Shown here piece after piece: positions 53,070 through 61,367 of a stretch of DNA of 64,000 bases. The DNA lies in the NCBI GenBank assembly GCA_016124575.1, contig WGNM01000022.1, forward strand, positions 87,057 through 151,056, given 5' to 3'. Origin of the DNA: Cryomorphaceae bacterium. Lineage in GTDB: Bacteria; Bacteroidota; Bacteroidia; Flavobacteriales_D; Sanyastnellaceae. The notes beneath the pieces were generated by a model, which was given only the letters and a program-made list of their open reading frames with translations, ran no database searches and was not told the origin of the DNA. The position numbers were made by a program, and so were the translations under genes. The first letter of the stretch is position 1, and each line of letters opens with the position of its first letter.

Positions 53070-53077
53070 CAAAAGTA
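53070..53077 (-). promoter_or_regulatory. -7 element for the isoaspartyl peptidase gene (TACTTTTG)
   Basis: Read leftward this is TACTTTTG, a full consensus match, 16 nt before the start codon. Confidence 0.5.
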
Positions 53078-53176
53078 CAACATTCAATCTCGATTTGGAA
53101 TCCAATAAAGAATTAATAAAACTCAACACTTCGAATGAAAAAACCTTATCTTCACTCGAACTATAAAGGAAAAGTT

Positions 53177-54001
53177 ATGAAACGAATTTTATTTTCTACT
53201 CTAATCTTAGCCAGCGCACTTGCTGGAACTGCGCAGGTAAACAACTACAGCGTCGGTGACGTTGTTGACGACTTCACCATCACTGATGTTGATGGCAACG
53301 TACACAACTTGTATGCATACGCTGACGCAGGCAAATACATCATCCTCGATTTCTTCTTCGATACTTGTCCGCCTTGCCAAGCAACAGCCCCATTCTTCAA
53401 CGAACTGCACGACACCTATGGGTGCAATTCTGGTGATTTGATTTGTTTGACTATCAACAACGGTACAGACAACGACGCCATGGTTATTGCATACGAACAA
53501 GCATACGGCGGATCATTTAACCATGCTCCAGCTATCAGTGCAGACGGTGGTGGTGGCGAGGTAAATGCCAACTTTGGTATTAACGCTTTCCCTACTTACT
53601 GTATGGTAGGTCCGAACAGAACATTGGTAAACGCTGATATTTGGCCTGTTTCAGACATGAACACTTTTGTTTCTGCATTCCCAGCAGGTTCTGGAATCAG
53701 CCCTATGGCTTGTTCTGTGAATGTTGCTGAGCCTACAGTGGCTATCAGCACTCCAATGAACGTTTTCCCGAACCCTGCGAACGGAAACACAAACATCACC
53801 TATTCGTTGGCTAACGATGCACGTGTGCGCATCAGCATTGTTAACCTTGTTGGTGAAGAAGTAATGGTTGTTACCGAAGCTCGTCAATCAGCCGGTGAAC
53901 AGCGTTTTGTTGCAAACCTTTCTCAACTTTCGAAAGGGGTTTACATGGTGCGTTTCCAACAAGATAACAAAACAACTACCCAACGTTTGATCGTTCAGTA
54001 G
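53177..54001 (+). CDS. Secreted thioredoxin-fold protein (CPPC) with T9SS sorting domain
   Basis: This 274-residue exported protein (signal KRILFSTLILASALAGTAQ) has a thioredoxin/AhpC-TSA-like domain with the redox motif DFFFDTCPPCQATAPFFNE and a following cis-Pro-like FGINAFPTYCMVGPN. The C-terminal 85 residues are a T9SS domain (MNVFPNPANGNTNITYSL ... GVYMVRFQQDNKTTTQRLIVQ). A thioredoxin that is exported to the cell surface or medium is unusual. The start at 53177 opens the signal peptide. TATCTTCA (53148-53155) may be its promoter. A strong terminator follows. Confidence 0.87.
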   Translation: MKRILFSTLILASALAGTAQVNNYSVGDVVDDFTITDVDGNVHNLYAYADAGKYIILDFFFDTCPPCQATAPFFNELHDTYGCNSGDLICLTINNGTDNDAMVIAYEQAYGGSFNHAPAISADGGGGEVNANFGINAFPTYCMVGPNRTLVNADIWPVSDMNTFVSAFPAGSGISPMACSVNVAEPTVAISTPMNVFPNPANGNTNITYSLANDARVRISIVNLVGEEVMVVTEARQSAGEQRFVANLSQLSKGVYMVRFQQDNKTTTQRLIVQ

Positions 54002-54020
54002 TCGTATTTGAATATTACCA

Positions 54021-54048
54021 AAAAGGGCTTCCGTGGAAGCCCTTTTTT
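54021..54048 (+). terminator. Strong hairpin terminator
   Basis: AAAAGGGCTTCC (54021-54032) pairs with GGAAGCCCTTTT (54035-54046), a 12-bp stem with a 2-nt loop plus a T-run. It terminates the secreted thioredoxin gene. Confidence 0.85.
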
Positions 54049-54276
54049 TATACCAAATTCCCGAATACTCCCAAAAAACCTCATTGAATAAACAGCTTCA
54101 ACCGCAGAAGAAAAAGTAACAAGAAAGAACTAGAGTCCTCCCAGTTTGAGCCCTCTTCAAACAACTCTACTGCTGGGGCACAACCTATCAACTAAACAGC
54201 ACATGTTAACATTCCACCCTCAAAACATATAAAACCACTTTCCTTTTATATAACTTTCGTTACAAAGAACCTCTGT

Positions 54277-55518
54277 ATGAAAAACATTCTACTCCTTTCT
54301 ACCCTTCTTCTTTCTGCCCTTATCTCAACCGCTCAATGCGACGGCGAACGATACAGAAATTATATATTCGAGAATTTCACCCTCCTCTCAAACGTAGAAT
54401 ATGGTAGCAATGTAAAATACGACGGCAACCCTCAAACACTAATGATGGATGTCTATATGCCCGAAGGCGACACTTCAACCGAACGCGCTGTGGTGATAGT
54501 TGCTCATGGCGGATTTTTTGTCTCTGGCTCGAAAACGGGCTCCGATGTGGTTCCAATTTGTCAGAACCTTGCCAAGATGGGATACGTAGCAGTATCCATC
54601 GAATACCGATTGGGATTTGCCATTGCAGCTTCGCTGGATGGTCCTATGACAGAAGCTGTAATGAGAGGTGTTCAAGATGGAAAGGCTGCCATAAGATACC
54701 TACGTAAATCGTTTGCTGAAGACAGCAACCCGCATGGCATCGACCCAGAACAAATATACATTGCAGGTTCTAGTGCAGGTGGTTACATCGCACTGCACCT
54801 CGCCTACCTCGATGAAGAATCTGAAATTCCAGCATGGGTGAATCTAAACAATCCAGGTTTAGAGGGTGGATTGGATGGAAATAGCGGAAACCCTGGCTAC
54901 CCATCTGATGTCAATGCTATCATCAACATCGCAGGTGCCATTGGCGATACCACGTGGATCCATCCTGGCGATGAGCCAGCACTCTTGTTTCACGGAACAA
55001 ACGATCAAACGGTGCCGTTCGGCTCAGACATCCAGTATGCATTTGGACTCTTGCCGGTGCTAGAAGTTGATGGCAGCAATAGTGTCGACATCAAACTCTC
55101 AGAAGTCGGGGTTGAACACTGTTTCGAAATCTATGAAGGCATGGATCACGTGCCGCACGCTACCAACACTGCCATCCTCGATACCACCATCAGCATCATG
55201 GCAAATTTCTTGTCGTATCAAATCTGTGGCGGTACCCTCGATTGCTCCTACCGTGAACTCACCATCGATGTGAATGAAGTGTCAAATGATCAAACCTTCG
55301 AAATCTACCCAAATCCCGCCCAACAATCGTTCAAGATCAAGAATTTACCTGCCGTGAATACCATCAGGCTTTACAATCAGATCGGACAGCTAGCCGCGGA
55401 ATACGTCAATCAATCTGCTGCCGATATCCAACAGTTCCCTTCTGGTATCTATTTGGTGAATATCGTTACCGATCAAAAAAGCGAAACGAGGAAATTAGCG
55501 ATTAGCCCAAGAAATTAG
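54277..55518 (+). CDS. Secreted alpha/beta-hydrolase (carboxylesterase-like) with T9SS sorting domain
   Basis: This 413-residue exported protein (signal KNILLLSTLLLSALISTAQ) has an alpha/beta-hydrolase fold. The oxyanion region is VIVAHGGFFVSGSKTG, the nucleophile elbow is IYIAGSSAGGYIALHLAYL, and FHGTNDQTVPFGSD and EGMDHVPH provide acid and His candidates. The pattern fits BD-FAE-type esterases that release acyl groups from polysaccharides or small esters. A T9SS domain ends the protein (FEIYPNPAQQSFKIKN ... GIYLVNIVTDQKSETRKLAIS). It likely acts outside the cell. Confidence 0.87.
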   Translation: MKNILLLSTLLLSALISTAQCDGERYRNYIFENFTLLSNVEYGSNVKYDGNPQTLMMDVYMPEGDTSTERAVVIVAHGGFFVSGSKTGSDVVPICQNLAKMGYVAVSIEYRLGFAIAASLDGPMTEAVMRGVQDGKAAIRYLRKSFAEDSNPHGIDPEQIYIAGSSAGGYIALHLAYLDEESEIPAWVNLNNPGLEGGLDGNSGNPGYPSDVNAIINIAGAIGDTTWIHPGDEPALLFHGTNDQTVPFGSDIQYAFGLLPVLEVDGSNSVDIKLSEVGVEHCFEIYEGMDHVPHATNTAILDTTISIMANFLSYQICGGTLDCSYRELTIDVNEVSNDQTFEIYPNPAQQSFKIKNLPAVNTIRLYNQIGQLAAEYVNQSAADIQQFPSGIYLVNIVTDQKSETRKLAISPRN

Positions 55519-55599
55519 GAATTGATGTCTTGTATTTGTTTAATAGGCGGTACAAAGAGCAATTGTCCTGAGGTGAATTAGACCATAATTCCTGATGAA

Positions 55600-56475
55600 C
55601 TATTTATCGAGTTCATTGAATTTCACCAGACTATACTCGGGAGATGTCTCAAACAACCATTTCAAAATGGCGACATGTCCTGCCCCAAACAACACGAGAA
55701 TACGATCGTCCCCATCCACCTCTATTGCTTGTATATTCCTGTAAATCCGCAAATTGCGATTAAACCAAAACATAGACAACGCATCGGCCCCCTCAAAACC
55801 AGGTGATGGAAATTGTCCGCCCGAAATGTAAGCCCCCCAATACCGATCCAACACTTTGTCTGAATTGAGGTACTGAAACCCCTCCAACAAGGTATGCTCC
55901 AAATCATACGCTTCTTGGTATTGGTAAAAGGCCGTATACCGCTGCGAAATATCGTCGTCGCCACCAAAGTAATGCCGCTCTGCAATCGAATCCAAATAGG
56001 GAATTTCCTGCAACAAACTGTCGTAATACAAGTCTGTAAGCAACCCCATGGCATTGCACCCATAAATAGTATCCAACCCAAACTGATCTACCAGACGCAT
56101 GCCGATCTGACTTTCTTCTCCTGCATATAGGTCTTCTTTTCCGGCCTTCCACATATTGAAGTTGTATCGCAAATACCCCGTATTCGCCCCCGCTTCAACC
56201 ACAATTTTTGTCGGCTTAAATCGAGCAATATATGCGTTCAACTCTGCGAGCTCAGTCTGGCGGCTCTCCGAGTAGATGTTGATTCTTTTCGATTCATCGG
56301 TCACATGGGCATCCAAGCCAGGGTAGTTGAAATGCCAAGCCCCCACCAAAAGCACCTTTGGTAAGGTCTTGTCACCAACCAAAAATGTATCGGGGTCTAC
56401 CGCAGCTGTTTTTTGCGAAATTGCTGAACAAGATGTTAATAGGTAGACGGTAAAAAGTAAAAAGCTCTTTTTCAT
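55600..56475 (-). CDS. DUF5694-family lipoprotein
   Basis: This 291-residue protein has a lipoprotein signal (KKSFLLFTVYLLTSCS, lipobox Cys). The body matches the DUF5694 pattern: LPKVLLVGAWHFNYPGLDAHVTD, SRQTELAELNAYIARFKPTKIVVEAGA, and the C-terminal DDRILVLFGAGHVAILKWLFETSPEYSLV. The GAWHF and GAGH histidines and Glu in VVEA resemble the TraB/TIKI metalloprotease-like arrangement, but activity has not been shown for it. Confidence 0.78.
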   Translation of the reverse strand: MKKSFLLFTVYLLTSCSAISQKTAAVDPDTFLVGDKTLPKVLLVGAWHFNYPGLDAHVTDESKRINIYSESRQTELAELNAYIARFKPTKIVVEAGANTGYLRYNFNMWKAGKEDLYAGEESQIGMRLVDQFGLDTIYGCNAMGLLTDLYYDSLLQEIPYLDSIAERHYFGGDDDISQRYTAFYQYQEAYDLEHTLLEGFQYLNSDKVLDRYWGAYISGGQFPSPGFEGADALSMFWFNRNLRIYRNIQAIEVDGDDRILVLFGAGHVAILKWLFETSPEYSLVKFNELDK

Positions 56476-56642
56476 AATCCAAAATTTTCTACAATGCTAA
56501 GTCGCTGTCACCATTCCTTCGGCATACCAGTCGACCAATCGGCAATCAAATCTGCAAACGCCATTTTTCATCCGCTGTAAGCGATGGCAGATTAAAAAAG
56601 CATGGTTGTCGATTCAACCCGTATGTACTTTTCTATATTTCC

Positions 56643-56650
56643 TAAGTTTG
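56643..56650 (+). promoter_or_regulatory. -7 element TAAGTTTG, 5 nt before ATG
   Basis: A full consensus match that ends 5 nt before the ATG at 56656. It supports that start over upstream alternatives. Confidence 0.45.
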
Positions 56651-56655
56651 TCGGT

Positions 56656-57687
56656 ATGCACAAAATGAAACTACGTTTACAACTTTTTACAGTCTGCTTC
56701 GCGGCGTATTTCATTGCACTCGATTTCGGTTTCGACCTCCGCAATTTATCCCTCTCCAACGAGGTTTCTTGGTGGTTTGAAGGCAATCCAATAATCTTGC
56801 TTTCGGGTTTTCTCGCGTTCTTTCTGCAAGCACTGATCGTGTATCTGCTGCTTTTCTTTAACTATTCCAAACGCGGACTGTGGGTCACACTGCTCTTTAT
56901 TGCTCTTGCTTTTCCCTTCCTCATCGGCATACGATACCTCATCCAAGAAGTATTGCTCATGCAGTTATTTGGAGTGCGTAACTACTACTTCGACATCACA
57001 TTTGCCAACTACCTGCTCGATAACCTCTTCTTCACCTTTCAATATTCGCTTTTTTCCTTCTTTTTCTTCTTTCACCGCAACAGCATGCATACTGAAAGAC
57101 AGCGAGTTGCATTGGAATTACAACATAAAAAAGCAGAGCTTGAATTGCTGCGTTCGCAGGTCAATCCGCACGTCTTGTTCAACAACCTCAACAGCATTTA
57201 TTCGCTTGTAAATAGCAAATCCGACAAAGCACTAACGGCCATTGAGCACCTTAGCGAGTTGCTGCGATTCACACTGTATGAAAAACGGGAATTCATACCT
57301 TTTTCCGACGAGCTATTGCTCATTGAGCGCTACATCGCACTCCACCAGTTTCGCCTCGATTACCCCATACAAATCGCCATCAAATGTGCGCCCAACACCT
57401 CCACCTTGCTCATTCCTCCCATGTCGGTACTCACCCTTGTCGAAAACGCCTTAAAGCACGGCATCTACCGCGAGGCAAGCGAGGTTATTATCTTCAGCGC
57501 TAAAGCGGATGTTGGACTGACCATTTCGATTTCAAACGTCACAAAGTCCGAAATACCTCACAATCAATCTATTGGCGTAGGCTTAGAGCATCTGCAGCGC
57601 CGCTTGCAACTCCTTTTGCCCAATCGTCATACCTTTACCATATTGCGTCACGGCAACCGATTTGAAGTAACCATGAACATCAACTGA
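56656..57687 (+). CDS. LytS/YehU-type sensor histidine kinase
   Basis: This 343-residue membrane kinase has about four transmembrane segments (first 150 residues), a coiled linker (TERQRVALELQHKKAELELLRSQVNPHVLFNNLNSIYSLV) with the phospho-acceptor His in QVNPHVLFN, and the ATP-binding region LTLVENALKHGI and GIGLEHLQRRL-like GVGLEHLQRRLQLLL. This is the His_kinase/LytS architecture that pairs with LytTR regulators. The next gene encodes such a regulator and overlaps the stop as TGATG. The signal sensed is not evident. Confidence 0.9.
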   Translation: MHKMKLRLQLFTVCFAAYFIALDFGFDLRNLSLSNEVSWWFEGNPIILLSGFLAFFLQALIVYLLLFFNYSKRGLWVTLLFIALAFPFLIGIRYLIQEVLLMQLFGVRNYYFDITFANYLLDNLFFTFQYSLFSFFFFFHRNSMHTERQRVALELQHKKAELELLRSQVNPHVLFNNLNSIYSLVNSKSDKALTAIEHLSELLRFTLYEKREFIPFSDELLLIERYIALHQFRLDYPIQIAIKCAPNTSTLLIPPMSVLTLVENALKHGIYREASEVIIFSAKADVGLTISISNVTKSEIPHNQSIGVGLEHLQRRLQLLLPNRHTFTILRHGNRFEVTMNIN

Positions 57688-58382
57688 TGGCTTATAAGTG
57701 CGTAATTATAGACGATGAGCCCCTTGCTGTTGCCTTGCTCACAGATTATATTCGTCGTGCGGCAGATTTGGAGATGGTGGCGTCTTTTACCAATCCGATT
57801 GATGGCATGCGTTTCATCCAATCGCATCCATGCGACGTTGTGTATTTGGATGTCGAAATGCCTGAATTCACCGGAATTCAACTCATGAAACTGTTTCCAG
57901 AATCGATTTCTGTCGTACTCACCACCGCCTACCCCGAATTCGCCGTCGATGGCTTCGACCACAACGCTGCCGACTACCTCTTAAAACCCATTTCGTACGA
58001 TCGCTTTTTGAAGAGCATTGAGAAGTTGCATGCGCGTCAAATCCCAGTATTCTCAGCGACTCTTACCGAGTCCGACTTCATCTTCGTAAAATCCGGTTTT
58101 GAGATCATCAAAATCTCCCTCCACACCATCCTCTACCTCGAAGGCATGCGCGACTACGTAGCCCTGCATACAACAGATGGCAAGCGCATCATGACCCTAC
58201 AAACCCTGAAGCAGTTCGAAACCCAACTGCCCAAAACCCTCTTTTGTCGGACCCACAAATCGTACATCGTTTCCCTTTCCAAAATCGAACGTGCAGATCG
58301 ACACACCGTCTACATCAGCCAAAAATCCATCCCCATTAGCGACACCTACCGCAAAGCTTTTTTGGAGGTTTTGGGGAGATGA
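57687..58382 (+). CDS. LytTR-family response regulator
   Basis: This 231-residue protein has a receiver domain (CVIIDDEPLAVALLTDYI; phospho-Asp in VVYLDVEMPEFTG; conserved Lys in YLLKPISYDRF) and a C-terminal LytTR DNA-binding domain (DFIFVKSGFEIIKISLHTILYLEGMRDYVALHTTDGKRIMTLQTLKQFETQL...FCRTHKSYIVSLSKIERADRHTVYI). It is the partner of the preceding kinase; the start codon overlaps the kinase stop, which couples translation. Confidence 0.93.
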   Translation: MAYKCVIIDDEPLAVALLTDYIRRAADLEMVASFTNPIDGMRFIQSHPCDVVYLDVEMPEFTGIQLMKLFPESISVVLTTAYPEFAVDGFDHNAADYLLKPISYDRFLKSIEKLHARQIPVFSATLTESDFIFVKSGFEIIKISLHTILYLEGMRDYVALHTTDGKRIMTLQTLKQFETQLPKTLFCRTHKSYIVSLSKIERADRHTVYISQKSIPISDTYRKAFLEVLGR

Positions 58383-58385
58383 AAT

Positions 58386-58557
58386 GCCAGTAATTTTGCC
58401 CACGCAGGATTGAGACTACTTGAAGAAGAAGAACATAAATTTTTGCATTACGCCAAGCAATCGACGAAGGCATAGTTAGCGGTATTGCTGGAGACTTTAA
58501 TCAAGATGACCAATTAAAAAAAACTAAAAGCGAAAAGAAAATAAATGGCAACGTTTA
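58386..58557 (+). pseudogene. parD antitoxin remnant, N-terminus lost and frameshifted
   Basis: One frame from 58386 encodes HAGLRLLEEEEHKF, the ParD hallmark (RAGLRLLEEEE). After a one-base shift near 58443 a second frame continues with ALRQAIDEGIVSGIAGDFNQDDQLKKTK, the ParD C-terminus. About 45 N-terminal residues, including the DNA-binding part, are missing. The ParE remnant starts inside the 3' end, as in intact parDE operons. Function is presumably lost. Confidence 0.78.
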
Positions 58558-58855
58558 AATTTACAAACCGCGCTGTAAAAGACCTTTCAGAGATCTTGGA
58601 TTACACCGTAAAAACTTGGTCCGAAAAGCAAGCTGAGAAATATTATCAGTTGCTTGACAGCATGTTTGGAAATTGCAAAAAAACCTCAGCTCGGTAAAGA
58701 TTTTAATGAGATCTATCCCGATCTCAAAGGGAAGACAACTTTAAGGCATATAATTTTCTGCCCTATTGGACGACAAGACAATTGCAAAGATAAAATCTAT
58801 TATGATGGATCATAAAAACTCCATTGGACACGGTTCAGAACTATATCTTTTGTAG
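58545..58855 (+). pseudogene. parE toxin remnant with two frameshifts
   Basis: The first frame reads MATFKFTNRAVKDLSEILDYTVKTWSEKQAEKYYQLLDSMF, the N-terminus of a RelE/ParE-fold toxin. It shifts near 58670 to EIAKKPQLGKDFNEIYPDLKGKTTLRHIIF, and again near 58763 to LLDDKTIAKIKSIMMDHKNS. Together these cover nearly a full ParE. The two shifts make it non-functional. It follows the parD remnant. Confidence 0.8.
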
Positions 58856-58883
58856 ATTCCGAAAATTAGAAACAGACTAACAG

Positions 58884-59693
58884 ATGCTAGAAAGAAATTT
58901 AAACGATCAAAGAAGAATTCTTGGAAAAGACCTTATCAGATATTTTATTCTTATCTACTGGACATTATTTTGGTTACTGAACATCGTAGACAAAGCAATT
59001 GGCGGCGCACATTTCCTATTTGTTGGTAAAGATCGATTTGCACAAATTGAACGTTTTTTCGATTCACTTGGACTTGGAGAACCCATTGTAGCGAATGTTG
59101 CATTAATCATTACGGCAGGTCTAGAAACTTTTGCATTTGTGTTTTTTGCTGGTGCCTTGTATCATTTTGCAATGAAAAACATTGAAGCCACTCGTTCTTG
59201 GTTCTTTTTTGGTATTGCAAACACGCTAATCACCTATACTTATTTCAGTGTGGGCGACCAAGTTTTTGGCGACCATTTCGAACTTCTAGAGCATGGTTTG
59301 TTCTGGTTTATTGCGCTGTTGTCGTGGATAATATTTATTCGAGTAGACAAAATCCAACACTTCGATAATTTTTCCATCGGAAAAAAACAGTTTTATCTTT
59401 CAGCTATCATAGTTACGTTCCTAACTGCTGCTTCTACATTCTCAATTTTTCGGCACAATCACACTTCGTTCTTTGAAAGAACAAGAGCTGTAAACGCAGT
59501 ACAAATAACATCAAACAAATTCAAAATTCAGTTTCCATTTCTTGCAGGAAGTACAGCATTTGAGAATTCAATAGAAAAATTTACCAATGATCATCCAACA
59601 AAAAAGATCACTTACATCTACACGGCTCCGAAAGCCCTGCGATTGGGGGAATCTGATGGACTGATTATTTACATTCAAACAGAGGAAAAATGA
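58884..59693 (+). CDS. Membrane protein of unknown function, tandem paralogue 1
   Basis: This 269-residue protein has four or five hydrophobic segments and a soluble C-terminal tail (about 75 residues). It shares the pattern IxxHWTLFWLLN..DK..., then V.LGEP..ANVALI...LE...F, and FSVGDQVFGDHFELLEHGLFWF with the next gene. The tail contains VQITSNKFKIQFPFLAGSTAFENSIEKF...KKITYIYTAPKAL..., also shared. No named family was recognised. The two genes overlap by 4 nt (ATGA). Confidence 0.65.
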   Translation: MLERNLNDQRRILGKDLIRYFILIYWTLFWLLNIVDKAIGGAHFLFVGKDRFAQIERFFDSLGLGEPIVANVALIITAGLETFAFVFFAGALYHFAMKNIEATRSWFFFGIANTLITYTYFSVGDQVFGDHFELLEHGLFWFIALLSWIIFIRVDKIQHFDNFSIGKKQFYLSAIIVTFLTAASTFSIFRHNHTSFFERTRAVNAVQITSNKFKIQFPFLAGSTAFENSIEKFTNDHPTKKITYIYTAPKALRLGESDGLIIYIQTEEK

Positions 59694-60466
59694 AAGAGAA
59701 TAAACTGATCCAATACTTAGTCCTAATTCATTGGACATTATTTTCGGCGACAACTGTCATAGATAAGATTATTCCAGATGTTTATCCTCTCTGGGTGGGG
59801 GCCGATTTCTACACCTTGTTTGTTAAATTCTTTGCTTCATTGGGACTTACTAACCCTACTTTTGCGACAGTAGCGCTGGCAGGTATTTCGTCTTTAGAAA
59901 TAGTAACATTTACTTGTTTTTCTTTGGCTTTAATCAATTTTCATAAAGAAGAAGAAAAACTTTCTGAGCAATGGTTTTATCGTGGTATAGGGTTCGCAGT
60001 TCTTACATTCAGTTTGTTTTCAATCGGCGACCAAGTGTTTGGCGATCGATTTACTTTACTTGAACACACTATATTTTGGATGATATTGGTGGTTTCTTGG
60101 GTAATTTACAAATACAACTCCTTTAGAGATGAAAGAATAATTAAACTTACCTTATCCAAAGACGTTAAATTCGGATTAATTGTTGGGGTAGTTCTGACAG
60201 CCATTACTGCTTATTCAATCGTGGAATATTCGAAGGATTCTTATTCAACCAAGACCAAACCAGTGCAAGGCGAAGAAATTCTTGAAGGCGTTTTTAAATT
60301 TGACATTCCTTTTTTGGGCGACAAAATAACTATGGAAAACACACTCAAAGCATTTGAAGAAAGTCATAAGGATTTGAAAATAAATTACATATATACAGGA
60401 CCCGACGAATTAAACTCGAAAAAGAAAACCCATATGCTGCTTTATGTATTTACAGAGAAAAGGTAA
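59690..60466 (+). CDS. Membrane protein of unknown function, tandem paralogue 2
   Basis: This 258-residue protein has the same arrangement as its neighbour: hydrophobic segments in the first 170 residues with HWTLFSATTVIDKI, LTNPTFATVALAGISSLE and FSIGDQVFGDRFTLLEHTIFW, then a soluble tail with FKFDIPFLGDKITMENTLKAFEESHKDLKINYIYTGPDEL. The tandem duplication followed by divergence and the shared GDQVFGD motif suggest a two-subunit membrane complex. Function unknown. Confidence 0.65.
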   Translation: MKENKLIQYLVLIHWTLFSATTVIDKIIPDVYPLWVGADFYTLFVKFFASLGLTNPTFATVALAGISSLEIVTFTCFSLALINFHKEEEKLSEQWFYRGIGFAVLTFSLFSIGDQVFGDRFTLLEHTIFWMILVVSWVIYKYNSFRDERIIKLTLSKDVKFGLIVGVVLTAITAYSIVEYSKDSYSTKTKPVQGEEILEGVFKFDIPFLGDKITMENTLKAFEESHKDLKINYIYTGPDELNSKKKTHMLLYVFTEKR

Positions 60467-60558
60467 AAACCATTGCAGAGTAATTTAGTCACTTGATCCG
60501 CTTTGCTAAAATAAGTTCATCCACACCCTTTCCAGCCAACGAAACAAACTTGGAAAAT

Positions 60559-60576
60559 TGTAACTTATAAGTTACA
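60559..60576. promoter_or_regulatory. Palindromic operator of the higBA locus
   Basis: TGTAACTTATAAGTTACA (18 bp) is a perfect palindrome ending 8 nt before the toxin start. Its position and its symmetry fit the binding site of the HigA-type antitoxin that represses its own operon. Confidence 0.65.
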
Positions 60577-60584
60577 TTAGCATC

Positions 60585-60953
60585 ATGAACCAAAACGTGC
60601 GCGAAGTTGTTGAATTTGAAAATCACTTTAGTGAATTTCTTAAGAAGCAAACAGTAAAGGTTCAGAACAAAATATTTAAGATAATCGAGGCGATCGAAAC
60701 TTTAGAAAGAGTACCCAGCCAATTTTTGAAAATGCTTATTGGAACAAATGGTCTTTAAGAAGCAAGGGTTCAATTAGGAAATGAGAATTAGGAAGTATAT
60801 TGCTTTTTCGATGATGGGAAACTAATCGTTTTATTAAACGGCTTTGCCAAGAAAACCCAAAAGACTCCCAAAAAAGAAATTGATAAGGCACTAGAACTGA
60901 TGGCGAAGTATTACACAAGCAAGGGGAATAGCGATATCACGAAACAGAAATGA
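60585..60953 (+). pseudogene. higB: HigB-like toxin gene with two in-frame stop codons
   Basis: The full frame from ATG 60585 to TGA 60953 would encode about 122 residues of a HigB/RelE-like (Gp49) toxin: REVVEFENHFSEFLKKQTVKVQNKIFKIIEAIETLERVP...KMLIGTNGL, then EARVQLGNE and [41 protein letters not shown] at 60756 (codon 58) and TAG at 60789 (codon 69) interrupt it, with no shift of frame. Truncation at codon 58 should abolish toxicity. Confidence 0.82.
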
Positions 60954-60954
60954 T

Positions 60955-61245
60955 ATGAGCACAAAAAATTGGAAAGAAATCAAAGACGAAGTCTACGGAA
61001 AAAAAGGTACTTCTCGTCGCGACGAGTTGGAGCGTGAATTCGAATCGTTCAAGATCGGATTGCTTCTAAAAAAGGCACGCGAAGAAAAACACTTAACTCA
61101 AGAACAACTTGCGGAATTAGTAGATAAGAAAAGAACTTATATCTCAAGAATTGAAAATGATGGCAGTAATATGACACTCAAAACATTATTTGATATTGTC
61201 GAAAAAGGGTTAGGTGGTAAAGTAAACATCTCAATCCAAATCTAA
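60955..61245 (+). CDS. higA: HigA-like XRE-family antitoxin
   Basis: This 96-residue protein has an intact helix-turn-helix (GLLLKKAREEKHLTQEQLAELVDKKRTYISRIENDGSNMTLKTLFDIVEKGLGGKVNISI). It follows the broken toxin gene after 1 nt in the toxin-first order of higBA. It probably still represses the promoter through the palindrome at 60559-60576. The toxin is inactivated, so it is an orphan antitoxin or regulator. Confidence 0.85.
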   Translation: MSTKNWKEIKDEVYGKKGTSRRDELEREFESFKIGLLLKKAREEKHLTQEQLAELVDKKRTYISRIENDGSNMTLKTLFDIVEKGLGGKVNISIQI

Positions 61246-61367
61246 AAAGAAGCATTCAGCTCAATTCATCTTATCACATAAACATTGAAGCAGCAGGGTG
61301 GTTATATGCTAGTCTCTATTTGGCGCAGCGGAACAGCATCCAAAAAAAGAAATACAAAAAGGAAAAG

